A stretch of 57,267 nt of DNA from Oceanospirillum multiglobuliferum (lineage in GTDB: Bacteria; Pseudomonadota; Gammaproteobacteria; Pseudomonadales; Halomonadaceae): NCBI RefSeq assembly GCF_900167095.1, contig NZ_FUXG01000019.1, positions 1-57,267 on the forward strand. Reading direction: 5' to 3'. The position numbers and the translations under genes were made by a program. The stretch's first letter is position 1. Each line of letters opens with the position of its first letter. The notes under the pieces are model-generated. The model was not told the origin of the DNA. It ran no database searches and saw only the letters and a list, made by a program, of their open reading frames with translations. This document shows positions 1 to 6,976 of the stretch, piece after piece.

Positions 1-81
1 ATGCCCCATTGAAGTAATTAGTGAAGTGATGGCGAAAGAATATAATACCACCACATTAGTTCAGTAGCGTGTTGCACTCAG
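1..81 (+). mobile_element. Right end of an IS30-family insertion sequence (transposase C-terminus plus right terminal repeat)
   Basis: Reading from base 2, an open frame gives CPIEVISEVMAK and ends with a TAG at 65-67. The PxEV pattern is like the last residues of IS30-family transposases, which end shortly before the right terminal repeat. Bases 69-81 are the exact reverse complement of the 13 bases at 56995-57007, which open another IS30-family element at the other end of the window. The element therefore runs off the left edge, and only its 3' end is visible. It has the same orientation as the copy at the right edge. That it is an IS30 end is inferred mainly from this shared terminal repeat. 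Confidence 0.72.
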
Positions 82-381
82 CGTCTGCAACCGCCACTGG
101 AAAGATACATTAATAGTATCACTTGAGTTTGCAAGCGAGCCTCCCGGAATTATTAGCAAAAAACTAGGCGCTAGCGTATTTAAAATTTGATAGTTTTTAT
201 ACCAAAAAAATGGAGAAATAATACCTAAAATAAAACCTGCTGCAGCACCTAAAAATATTGCAGTTGTAGATAATTTAAAAGCAAAAACTATAGTAACTAA
301 TGCAAAGAAACTTACTGTTACAATCCACGCTGACTTTTCAATAAATTTTAAGTTTAATTGTGCTAAATGTGCTTTGTTCAT
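61..381 (-). pseudogene. Small membrane protein gene, 3' end removed by IS30 insertion
   Basis: The open frame codes for 106 residues beginning MNKAHLAQLN. It shows two or three hydrophobic segments (about residues 18-36, 38-60 and 68-82), so it was probably an inner-membrane protein. I do not recognise the family. The last six residues and the stop codon lie inside the IS30 terminal repeat and transposase end, so only about the first 100 residues are host-encoded and the original gene was probably longer. The sequence is more AT-rich than its neighbours. It begins about 25 bases from one end of the repeat at 406-622 and points away from it. The broken gene at 56849 has the same arrangement. 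Confidence 0.55.
69..81 (+). repeat. IS30-family right terminal inverted repeat (IRR)
   Basis: This 13-base run is the exact reverse complement of the run at 56995-57007 that precedes the IS30-family transposase start. It sits 1 base after the transposase stop codon. The match may be longer with mismatches. It marks the junction between the element and the host gene it interrupts. Confidence 0.7.
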
Positions 382-405
382 ATTGCTATGCTATAAAAGT
401 CTTAT

Positions 406-622
406 AACTATTAAGCCGCCATACAAATGGCGACGCCATGGCGATAACCCTTTGTTGAACAGCCGCAGGATGCTAGGGGATTTGCTTTTTAATATGATGT
501 TTTCCCTGTCAACCTGTGGCTTATCTGCGAGCTATTTTCTGGGCTATTCCGCGCCTAAATCGCTCGCTTGGTTCACTATTTGTTTCTAATAAGGCTCTCT
601 TGTACCTGTTTTCTGATGTGCT
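406..622 (+). repeat. Dispersed repeat of about 210 bp, copy A (inverted relative to copy B at 56610-56828)
   Basis: Read on the plus strand, this stretch aligns along nearly its full length with the reverse complement of 56610-56828. There are few indels, and identity looks roughly 75-80% by eye. The best-conserved core is around 509-532, and another well-conserved block is around 570-620. A weak open frame crosses it, but the two copies differ by a one-base indel in a T-run, so it does not look coding. It fills the gap between the end of fbpB and the start of the truncated membrane gene. Confidence 0.8.
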
Positions 623-642
623 GGCAATAATCACCCATTCGC

Positions 643-2376
643 CTAATCCGAGTCAGGCTTTACTGATACCATCTCATTACGAGAGGCGATGATAGATCGG
701 CTCAATAAAATTACAGGCACAATGCCCACCAATACAATGACTAAGGCTGCTAAAGCTGAGGCTTCTAGCATTTCGTCAGACGCATACTGATAAACGTGGG
801 TTGCCAGTGTATCGAAGTTGAACGGGCGTAAAACCAATGTGGCGGGTAGCTCTTTCATGCAATCAACGAACACGACCAATGCCGCGGTGAGTACCCCCGG
901 TTTGATCATGGGTAGATGGACTTTTCGTAAGATCTCCGCAGTTGAATAGCCCAGAGACCGTGCAGCCATGTCCATACTAGGGGTGACTTTCTCTAAGCTT
1001 GATTCTATAGAGCCAGACGCAACGGCCAAGAAGCGCACGATATAGGCAAAAATAATGGCAAATAAAGTGCCACTGAGTAATAAGCCCGTAGAAACACCAA
1101 GCCATTCTCGGGCTAAATGATCAACCGCATTGTCGAAGGCTGCCAATGGCATGATCACACCCACCGCCAATACGGCGCCCGGCATGGCATAGCCTAAACC
1201 CGCTAAACGCACGGCTTTTTGCACGCTGCCACGTTTTACCAAGCGATTACCGTAAGCCAAAATCAGGCCGAGTATAATTGTACAAATTGCGGCAATGGAT
1301 GACAGCATGAAGCTGTTCCAGCTCATGTGGAAAAAGTCAGTGGTCCAAGAATCCTCAAAATACACTACAGCGTGACGGAATAAAGCTGCAACAGGCACAA
1401 TAAAGCCTAGTAGCAAAGGTAGCGCGCAGATTAGCCAGCAGGCCAATGCTTTGCGGCCTTTTAATCTCACTCTCTGGAAGGTTTTAAAGCTGTCGCCACG
1501 GGAAAACTGCTTTTGGCGACGACGGGAATAGCGCTCAAAGCCGATTAATACCAAAATAAAAATCATCATCACGCTGGCAATTTGTGCAGCTCCGCCAATG
1601 TTGCCCATATTCATCCAAACATCGTAGATACCCGCTGTTAGGGTGCGCACGGCAAAGTAGTCAACGGTGCCAAAATCATTCAATGTTTCCATCAATACCA
1701 ATGCTAAACCTACAGCTAAAGCAGGTCGTGCGGTTGGTAGGGATACGCGCCAAAAGACTTCTCTTCGGTTGCAGCCTAAGGTTCTGGCTGCATCTCTTAA
1801 TGATGCAGATTGTTCGATAAAAGTCGCGCGCACCATCATAAAAATATAAGGATAGAGCACCAAAGAGAGCATTAAAATCGCGCCCCCTAAGCTGCGAATA
1901 TGCGGAAACCAATAGTCTCTTGCCGACTCCCAGCCAAACAGGCCGCGCAAACCTGTTTGTACCCAACCGGAGTACTCCAGCATATCGGTATAAACATAGG
2001 CAATTACATAGGCGGGTACAGCAAAGGGCAGCAGCAGCGCCCATTCAAATATTCGTCGTCCTGGGAAATCATACATGGTGCTCACCCATGCCGTTGAAAT
2101 GCCGATCCATGAGGAGAGTAGGCCAACGCCTAACATGAGCAACAAGGTGCTAGATAGGTAATTGGGCAATACAGTATCGAGTAAATGTGGCCAGATGTTT
2201 TCTTCTGGAAAAAAAGTCAGCCATAACACCGCAATAATAGGCAGAAGCACAATGGCTGCAATCAACCAAACACTCCACTGCCATTGCGCAGGTACAGTTT
2301 GGATGTTGTGACTTGGTGTGAAAACGCGTTCAAACCAACGGGGTGCTTTGCTTTTTTGCAGGCTATTCACAGTCAT
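643..2376 (-). CDS. fbpB: Iron(III) ABC transporter permease (FbpB/AfuB family)
   Basis: This inner-membrane permease of 577 residues passes periplasmic ferric iron into the cytoplasm in a binding-protein-dependent ABC importer. It is a fused double permease, as usual for the FbpB/SfuB family. It has about twelve hydrophobic segments and two cytoplasmic EAA-type loops that contact the ATPase, one at about residues 189-220 (pattern LRDAARTLGC) and one near 465-500 (pattern DMAARSLGY). It lies 95 bp downstream of fbpA on the same strand, so the two form an operon. The ATPase gene fbpC that usually follows is absent. After the stop codon comes a dispersed repeat and then an IS-broken gene. The ATPase is either encoded elsewhere or was displaced. 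Confidence 0.92.
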   Translation of the reverse strand: MTVNSLQKSKAPRWFERVFTPSHNIQTVPAQWQWSVWLIAAIVLLPIIAVLWLTFFPEENIWPHLLDTVLPNYLSSTLLLMLGVGLLSSWIGISTAWVSTMYDFPGRRIFEWALLLPFAVPAYVIAYVYTDMLEYSGWVQTGLRGLFGWESARDYWFPHIRSLGGAILMLSLVLYPYIFMMVRATFIEQSASLRDAARTLGCNRREVFWRVSLPTARPALAVGLALVLMETLNDFGTVDYFAVRTLTAGIYDVWMNMGNIGGAAQIASVMMIFILVLIGFERYSRRRQKQFSRGDSFKTFQRVRLKGRKALACWLICALPLLLGFIVPVAALFRHAVVYFEDSWTTDFFHMSWNSFMLSSIAAICTIILGLILAYGNRLVKRGSVQKAVRLAGLGYAMPGAVLAVGVIMPLAAFDNAVDHLAREWLGVSTGLLLSGTLFAIIFAYIVRFLAVASGSIESSLEKVTPSMDMAARSLGYSTAEILRKVHLPMIKPGVLTAALVVFVDCMKELPATLVLRPFNFDTLATHVYQYASDEMLEASALAALVIVLVGIVPVILLSRSIIASRNEMVSVKPDSD

Positions 2377-2420
2377 TGTTTTTCAGAACACCTTTATATT
2401 CGACCTAGCTAGAACGCCAA

Positions 2421-2441
2421 AGGGTAGCACATGGCTACCCT
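2421..2441 (-). other. Intercistronic stem-loop between fbpA and fbpB
   Basis: AGGGTAGC at 2421-2428 pairs perfectly with GCTACCCT at 2434-2441 around a 5-base loop. Read in the direction of transcription (minus strand), the stem is followed by only three T bases, so it is at most a weak terminator. Hairpins between a binding-protein gene and its permease gene commonly protect the upstream mRNA or cause partial termination, giving more binding protein than permease. Applying that role here is inference. Confidence 0.5.
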
Positions 2442-2471
2442 AGTTTTATCAATGATTAAGGTCGCATTATA

Positions 2472-3503
2472 TTAATTGTCAAAGCCTACTTCATTGACCA
2501 GTTTGGCAGCTTGCTTACGATATTTATCAACTTCAGCTAGTGACACTTTGTCTGCTTTGAAGTCACCCCAATGTGCGACTAGCTTACTTGCGCTAACGCC
2601 TGCTTTGATTGGGAACTCGTAGTTTTCTTCAGCGTATATCTTTTGTGCTTTGTTTTCGGTTAGGAAACGCATCAATTGTAACGCTTCTGCACGGTGTGGA
2701 GCAGCTTTAGTCAGCGCCATACCACTGATATTAACGTGCGCGCCACGATCAGCTTGGTTTGGATAGACAATGTTAACAGACTCTGCCCATGCACGTTGCT
2801 CTTCATTGGCTAGCATATGGCCGTAGTAATAAGTGTTGCCAATGGCGATGTCACAAACGCCTTCTTTTACAGCTTTCACTTGTGCACGGTCATTGCCTTG
2901 TGGTTTTTGTGCTAGGTTGGCTTTAACGCCTTCTAGCCAAGATTTTGCACCTGCTTCACCGTGGGCGGCAATCATAGATGCGATTAACGCGATGTTGTAA
3001 GTATCGCCACCTTTACGGGTGCAGATACGGCCTTTGAATTTTGGATCAGCTAGATCTTCATAACGCTGGAACTCACCCTCTTTAACTCGAGTTTTAGAGG
3101 CGTAAATAACACGCGCACGGGTCGTTAGGCCAAACCATTGACCATTAGGATCGCGGTACTGAGCTGGTACATTGCTGTTGATGGTTTTGTCGTTAACAGA
3201 CTGTGTAACACCTGCGTCAACAGCTCTGCTCAGGTTGCTTACGTTAGAGGTTAACAGTAGGTCTGCTGGGCTGTTCGCACCTTCATTTTTTAAGCGCTCA
3301 ATGATGCCTTTTTTGGCAAAAACTACATTAACTTTAATGCCGGTTTCTTTGGTGAATGCATCTAAAATAGGCTGCATTAAAAATGCTTGGCGATCGGAGT
3401 AAATGTTAATTTCATTTGCAGCTTGCACACTGACTGCAACGGTAGAGCCTGCAACTAATACTAAACCTGCAATTGCTTTTTTTAGAGCATGAGCTTGTGA
3501 CAT
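2472..3503 (-). CDS. fbpA: Iron(III) ABC transporter periplasmic substrate-binding protein (FbpA/FutA family)
   Basis: This 343-residue protein captures ferric iron in the periplasm for the FbpB permease. An N-terminal Sec signal (about residues 1-28, ending VQA before NEINIYSDRQ) is followed by the two-lobed type II binding fold. A consecutive tyrosine run at about residues 225-227 (pattern GNTYYYGH) matches the iron-coordinating tyrosines of FbpA/FutA proteins. The ATG at 3503 is chosen because GGAG stands 6 bases before it and the signal peptide starts properly there; an upstream in-frame start would add six unlikely residues. The gene heads the fbpAB operon, and its promoter region carries Fur-box-like sequences. 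Confidence 0.92.
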   Translation of the reverse strand: MSQAHALKKAIAGLVLVAGSTVAVSVQAANEINIYSDRQAFLMQPILDAFTKETGIKVNVVFAKKGIIERLKNEGANSPADLLLTSNVSNLSRAVDAGVTQSVNDKTINSNVPAQYRDPNGQWFGLTTRARVIYASKTRVKEGEFQRYEDLADPKFKGRICTRKGGDTYNIALIASMIAAHGEAGAKSWLEGVKANLAQKPQGNDRAQVKAVKEGVCDIAIGNTYYYGHMLANEEQRAWAESVNIVYPNQADRGAHVNISGMALTKAAPHRAEALQLMRFLTENKAQKIYAEENYEFPIKAGVSASKLVAHWGDFKADKVSLAEVDKYRKQAAKLVNEVGFDN

Positions 3504-3561
3504 TTTTAACTCCAGCACCACATAGATATTAAGAAAATTACGCAGTTATGCGCTTAATCAA

Positions 3562-3580
3562 AATGAGAATAATTGTATTT
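3562..3580. promoter_or_regulatory. Second, weaker Fur-box-like site overlapping the fbpA -10 element
   Basis: The run AATGAGAATAATTGTATTT keeps the GAGAATAATTGT core of a Fur box but is less symmetrical than the site at 3612-3630. It covers the proposed -10 hexamer (3572-3577). Paired Fur sites across a promoter are usual for strongly iron-repressed genes. Confidence 0.5.
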
Positions 3581-3599
3581 AACAGCAAAAAAACCTCAA
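3572..3599 (-). promoter_or_regulatory. Candidate sigma70 promoter of fbpAB
   Basis: On the minus strand, TTGAGG (3594-3599) is separated by 16 bases from TACAAT (3572-3577), giving near-consensus -35 and -10 elements about 70 bp upstream of the fbpA start codon. One Fur-like site overlaps the -10 element and another lies just upstream of the -35, as expected for iron repression. The transcription start is not proven by sequence alone. Confidence 0.5.
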
Positions 3600-3611
3600 A
3601 TGCAATATCTG

Positions 3612-3630
3612 TTGAGAATCATTTTCATTT
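3612..3630. promoter_or_regulatory. Fur box upstream of fbpA (strong match)
   Basis: The run TGAGAATCATTTTCATT at 3613-3629 follows the 7-1-7 Fur consensus TGATAATNATTATCA closely in both halves. It lies about 110 bp upstream of the fbpA start, next to the candidate promoter. Ferric uptake repressor binding here would switch off iron import when iron is plentiful. A MATE gene starts 200 bp away in the other direction and could share the site. Confidence 0.75.
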
Positions 3631-3824
3631 AATGATCTGAGTCAATTTCTTTACACTGTGTGCGTTTTTTATTCGAAGTCATAGGCTTATTACGCTGTTA
3701 AAAAAACGCTACAATCCGCGCCTGTTTTTTCTTAGTGCTGAAATGGCAAAGGGAAAATCGTGCTATTTGCGTGTTTTAAGCGTATTGGATTTCTCATTTC
3801 TTCTGCTTCAGGCCATTAAATATT

Positions 3825-5207
3825 ATGCATCACTCATCAAGTTCAGTTGTTGAGGTTAAAAAGCTGTTGGCAATTGCCTTGCCTATTATGGGTGCCCAAA
3901 TTGCGCAGTCGAGCATGAGTGTGGCTGATACCTTAATGGTGGGGCGTCTAGGTGCTGATCCTCTTGCTGCGATTGCATTAGGTACGAGCATTTGGATGCC
4001 TTTATATCTGTTTCTAGCGGGTTGTTTACTCGGTATCACACCGTTTGTCGCGCAATGGACAGGGGCAAAAGAGAGCGCAAAGATTGGCGCTTTCACCTTC
4101 CAAGGTATTTGGTTTGGCAGCATTATCGCACTGGTTAGCATATTGCTGATGTACCACAGCCAATGGTTGTTATTTTGGCTTGAGGTGCCAGAGCATTTGC
4201 ATCCTATGATTGCTGATTACCTCATTGGTATTATGTTGGGCTTTCCTGCGTTGGCCGTTTATCAAACCTTACGCAGTTATACCGAGGGCTTAGGCTTTAC
4301 TCAGCCTGTCTTGGTGATCAGCCTGATTTGTTTGGTCATAGATGTAATTGCAAATGCAATTTTAATTTATGGTTTTGGCCCTATTCCTGCGCTTGGGGTG
4401 TTAGGTTGCGGTTTAGGTACTGCAATTGCGATGTGGTCATCGGTAGGGTTGATGTGGCTGAATATTCGTTATCGCCGTCGTTATAAGGACAGCTCACCGC
4501 TTGATCATTTTGCACGTCCAGACTGGCAGTCAATATCTGAAATTGCAAAAGTAGGTACGCCCATCGGTATTGCGATTTTTTTTGAAGTCGGCTTGTTCAC
4601 AACCATTGCGCTTTTTATTGCGCGCTTAGGCTCAACAGAAGTTGCGGCACACCAAATTGCGTTGAATGTTACCTCTGTCACTTTTATGGTGCCCTTAAGC
4701 TTGGCAATGGCGCTAACCGTACGTGTTGGGCATGGTCTAGGTGAGTCAGGTTATTTGCAGGCTAAAATGGCTGCGAAAGTTGGCGTGCTCTGCACGGTAG
4801 GAGCGTCATTCGTTATCTCTGCGATGATATGGTTATTGGCGTCTTCAATTGCAGGCTTATATACGCCTGATCAAGGGGTGGTTGAGCTTGCGGTTGCGCT
4901 GTTGTACTTCGCAGCAATCTTTCAACTTTCAGATGCGCTTCAAGTAAGTGCTAGCGGTGCATTAAGAGGTTACAAAGATACTAAAATCATAATGCCGATT
5001 ACCTTGTTCTCTTACTGGGGCGTTGGAATGGGGCTAGGTTATGTGCTGGCATTAACTGACTGGTTGATAGCACCAGTTGGTGTAAAGGGCTTTTGGATAG
5101 GGCTAATAGCTGGCTTAAGTTGCGCGGCGCTGCTGTTGTGTTGGCGTTTGTATAAAACAAGTGAATCGGAGCCGTTGGTTCCAGCTCGTACGGTTAAATC
5201 TGAGTAA
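3825..5207 (+). CDS. MATE-family multidrug/toxin efflux transporter (NorM-like)
   Basis: This 460-residue inner-membrane protein has about twelve hydrophobic segments in two six-helix halves, the usual size and layout of MATE exporters. These expel cationic drugs or metabolites in exchange for sodium or protons. The N-terminal half carries the typical ALPIMGAQIAQSSMSVADTLMVGRLG stretch in shortened family form, and the second half has IARLGSTEVAAHQIALN near residue 265-281. The gene is divergent from fbpA across a 321-bp intergenic region holding the Fur boxes. No neighbour indicates its substrate. The start at 3825 gives a normal N-terminus but has only a weak ribosome binding site. Confidence 0.9.
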   Translation: MHHSSSSVVEVKKLLAIALPIMGAQIAQSSMSVADTLMVGRLGADPLAAIALGTSIWMPLYLFLAGCLLGITPFVAQWTGAKESAKIGAFTFQGIWFGSIIALVSILLMYHSQWLLFWLEVPEHLHPMIADYLIGIMLGFPALAVYQTLRSYTEGLGFTQPVLVISLICLVIDVIANAILIYGFGPIPALGVLGCGLGTAIAMWSSVGLMWLNIRYRRRYKDSSPLDHFARPDWQSISEIAKVGTPIGIAIFFEVGLFTTIALFIARLGSTEVAAHQIALNVTSVTFMVPLSLAMALTVRVGHGLGESGYLQAKMAAKVGVLCTVGASFVISAMIWLLASSIAGLYTPDQGVVELAVALLYFAAIFQLSDALQVSASGALRGYKDTKIIMPITLFSYWGVGMGLGYVLALTDWLIAPVGVKGFWIGLIAGLSCAALLLCWRLYKTSESEPLVPARTVKSE

Positions 5208-5296
5208 AATAGTAAGAAATACTTGTCTTTCATTTTCAAATCACGATTCTTGCATTATCTTTAAACGATAGGGAATAGATTTATTGAGCCAGAAAC

Positions 5297-5326
5297 AGCT
5301 GTTTTTAAAATGCTTTTAAAACAGCT
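5297..5326 (+). terminator. AT-rich hairpin downstream of the MATE gene
   Basis: AGCTGTTTTTAAAA (5297-5310) pairs with TTTTAAAACAGCT (5314-5326), with one bulged base and a three-base loop. It lies 90 bp after the MATE stop codon and before the ribosome binding site of the next gene. It lacks a proper T-run, so it could be a weak terminator or leader structure. A smaller hairpin (GTAAGC/GCTTAC) sits at 5344-5359. Confidence 0.3.
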
Positions 5327-5382
5327 AAAAGCCTGAACGCAGGGTAAGCGGATGCTTACTTCTGTGAAAAGGAGGATCAGTT

Positions 5383-6108
5383 ATGAATACCGCCCCCCTA
5401 CATCATGGTAATAAAAATAACGTGATTGACCTGTTCAGTCGCAGTCCTGTTCATGATCCAAAACAGAAAGCTTTTGTACGTATAGCGCCAGAGCTTGATG
5501 GTTTAGCAATGGTGTACAGCCACCCTAGTGATCCTCATGCTTTGTTTGCGCTTCGGTTAATTGGCTGGGGATTGCAACGCAACGGCAAGGTTGTCGGCAT
5601 TGTGCCTTGGCTGGAGAATATTATCCCTGCAACAGATGCTGAAGACCCTAGGGGCGGGCGGTGGCAGGGCTATTATGATCTAGAATCAGATACGGTGTTT
5701 ACTGAGCCTCCTGAGCATAAAGTGCTTGAGCTACGTAGTGCTTATGAGGCTTACGAGTATAGTAGTGACCTTAATCCAGAATCCTTTATATTGCAGGAAA
5801 TGCCTGATTCGACAGGTACTCATATTGTTTCTCTGTTGAATGAGTCAGACCGGTTTCAAGTGATGGAGATTTTCAGTTGGCGACTATTCGGCGATGGCCG
5901 TATTGAAGCGATGCTGATAGATGAAACGCAAGTTGTGAATACCCCCGTGTTACTTGGAGATGACTGTTTATTTCCTGCCAGTGAAGTAGAGGGCACTAAT
6001 TTTTACTTTCAATACCAAATTGCCAATCAAATCAAACGGCAAGAGCCTGAAGCGATGCAAGCATTGATACGCATGATGTACGCGAAACGGCATGCAGCTT
6101 CTGTTTGA
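5383..6108 (+). CDS. Conserved-looking protein of unknown function
   Basis: This soluble, acidic 241-residue protein has no signal peptide or membrane segment. I do not recognise the family. Visible features are an N-terminal low-complexity leader (about residues 1-25), a middle part with HPSDPHALFALRLIGWGLQRNGK near residues 47-69 given here in outline, and a C-terminal part with a short helix-rich tail (QIKRQEPEAMQALIRMM). The ribosome binding site AAGGAGGA at 5369-5376 is strong and well spaced, so the gene is very likely real and well translated. It stands alone between hairpins on both sides, and no neighbour suggests a role. Confidence 0.75.
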   Translation: MNTAPLHHGNKNNVIDLFSRSPVHDPKQKAFVRIAPELDGLAMVYSHPSDPHALFALRLIGWGLQRNGKVVGIVPWLENIIPATDAEDPRGGRWQGYYDLESDTVFTEPPEHKVLELRSAYEAYEYSSDLNPESFILQEMPDSTGTHIVSLLNESDRFQVMEIFSWRLFGDGRIEAMLIDETQVVNTPVLLGDDCLFPASEVEGTNFYFQYQIANQIKRQEPEAMQALIRMMYAKRHAASV

Positions 6109-6119
6109 TTAGCACAAAG

Positions 6120-6147
6120 CCACCCGCAGGAGAAATTCTGTGGGTGG
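6120..6147. terminator. Hairpin between convergent genes (unknown gene and tusA)
   Basis: CCACCCGCAG (6120-6129) pairs with CTGTGGGTGG (6138-6147), with one G-T pair and an 8-base loop. It sits 12 bp after the stop of the plus-strand gene and 22 bp before the end of tusA on the minus strand. It is probably a shared terminator, although the T-tract on the plus side is weak. Confidence 0.5.
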
Positions 6148-6168
6148 TGTTTGATGTCATAGTACGGT

Positions 6169-6405
6169 CTATTTTTTCTCAATATAATAGATGAAGATGT
6201 CATCTTGCTGCTCTTGTGCCAGCAATGGAAAGCTTAGAAACTGGCAAAACTTTGGGATGTCTCGCGTGGTTGAAGGATCTGTTGCGACTACTCTTAAAAT
6301 GTCACCAGTGGTTAACTCTTTGACCTTGCCATGTAACATCATTACAGGCTCTGGGCACAGCAGGCCTGAAGTGTCTAGTTCGTGAGTAAACTGAATCTCT
6401 GGCAT
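6169..6405 (-). CDS. tusA: Sulfurtransferase TusA (SirA-like, CPxP protein)
   Basis: This 78-residue protein has the family-typical N-terminal motif LDTSGLLCPEPVMMLHGKVK (about residues 10-29), in which the cysteine of CPEP carries the persulfide. In bacteria such as E. coli, TusA accepts sulfur from IscS and passes it to TusBCD and TusE for 2-thiolation of the wobble uridine in Lys, Glu and Gln tRNAs. The rest of the relay (tusDCB, tusE) is 3 kb away on the other strand. Length matches the family (about 80 residues). It is a monocistronic gene convergent with its upstream neighbour. Confidence 0.92.
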   Translation of the reverse strand: MPEIQFTHELDTSGLLCPEPVMMLHGKVKELTTGDILRVVATDPSTTRDIPKFCQFLSFPLLAQEQQDDIFIYYIEKK

Positions 6406-6542
6406 AGCATCTTATTCCTAAGCAACAAAATTTTGGGCAGTTTAACAGAGCCTTTCGCCACAAGAAATTTCCACATTTAACTTGCAGAATTCGCAGCGCT
6501 TTCTCAGTATAAAAATATAAATCAGTAAAAGAGGGATTTATC

Positions 6543-6827
6543 ATGATTAAAGTAATGATCGAACGTGTCATCATTCCTGGCTTAGAACCTGAATATGAAG
6601 AGTTCTCTCGACGCATTCTACAACAGGCGATGCATGCGGGTGGCTATATTTCAGGTGAATCATTAAAAGATGCTGAGCACCCTAATCACCGTTTCATTTT
6701 TACACTGTGGCGAGACCAGAGTGCTTGGCACAATTGGTACAAATCTGATGCCCGTATACAAATTTCGGGCACAATGGCTGCAATGCTTGGGCGAGAAGAG
6801 AAAGTGACAGTTTTAGAACACTTATAA
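6543..6827 (+). CDS. ABM-domain (antibiotic biosynthesis monooxygenase-like) small protein
   Basis: This 94-residue protein fits the dimeric alpha-beta barrel ABM family. It begins with a strand MIKVMIERVIIPG, then a helix (EYEEFSRRILQQAM), the conserved GGYISGESLKD stretch, and a FTLWRDQSAWHNWYKSD segment in which a tryptophan-rich helix follows the strand. Family members include heme-degrading and quinol-oxidising monooxygenases but also many of unknown role, so no substrate can be assigned. A good AGAGGGA ribosome binding site precedes the ATG. It is divergent from tusA, with a 137-bp shared upstream region. Confidence 0.75.
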   Translation: MIKVMIERVIIPGLEPEYEEFSRRILQQAMHAGGYISGESLKDAEHPNHRFIFTLWRDQSAWHNWYKSDARIQISGTMAAMLGREEKVTVLEHL

Positions 6828-6976
6828 GCACGGCATTAAAACGTCATATTGTTTTTACAGGATTTTAGGCTTGCTATAAGGCTATGCCAAGGATGGCAAA
6901 TTTAAATTATAAATTTGGGCAATTTGTTATAGTGATCAGCGTTAAAAACTATTTAATTATTAAGGACTTAATTGTA

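Noticed and set aside
374-589. Open frame on the plus strand within repeat copy A, with a related frame on the minus strand in copy B (56516-56698)
   Set aside because: Similarity follows from the DNA repeat. The copies differ by one base in a T-run so the frames do not stay aligned, and there is no ribosome binding site.
406-622. Repeat as an integron attC site
   Set aside because: The geometry with following small genes is cassette-like, but no convincing GTTRRRY and RYYYAAC core pair is seen, the unit is longer than usual, and no integrase is in the window. Kept only as an open hypothesis.
1676-2044. Several overlapping frames on both strands inside fbpB
   Set aside because: They lie wholly within a well-supported permease gene and have no ribosome binding sites.
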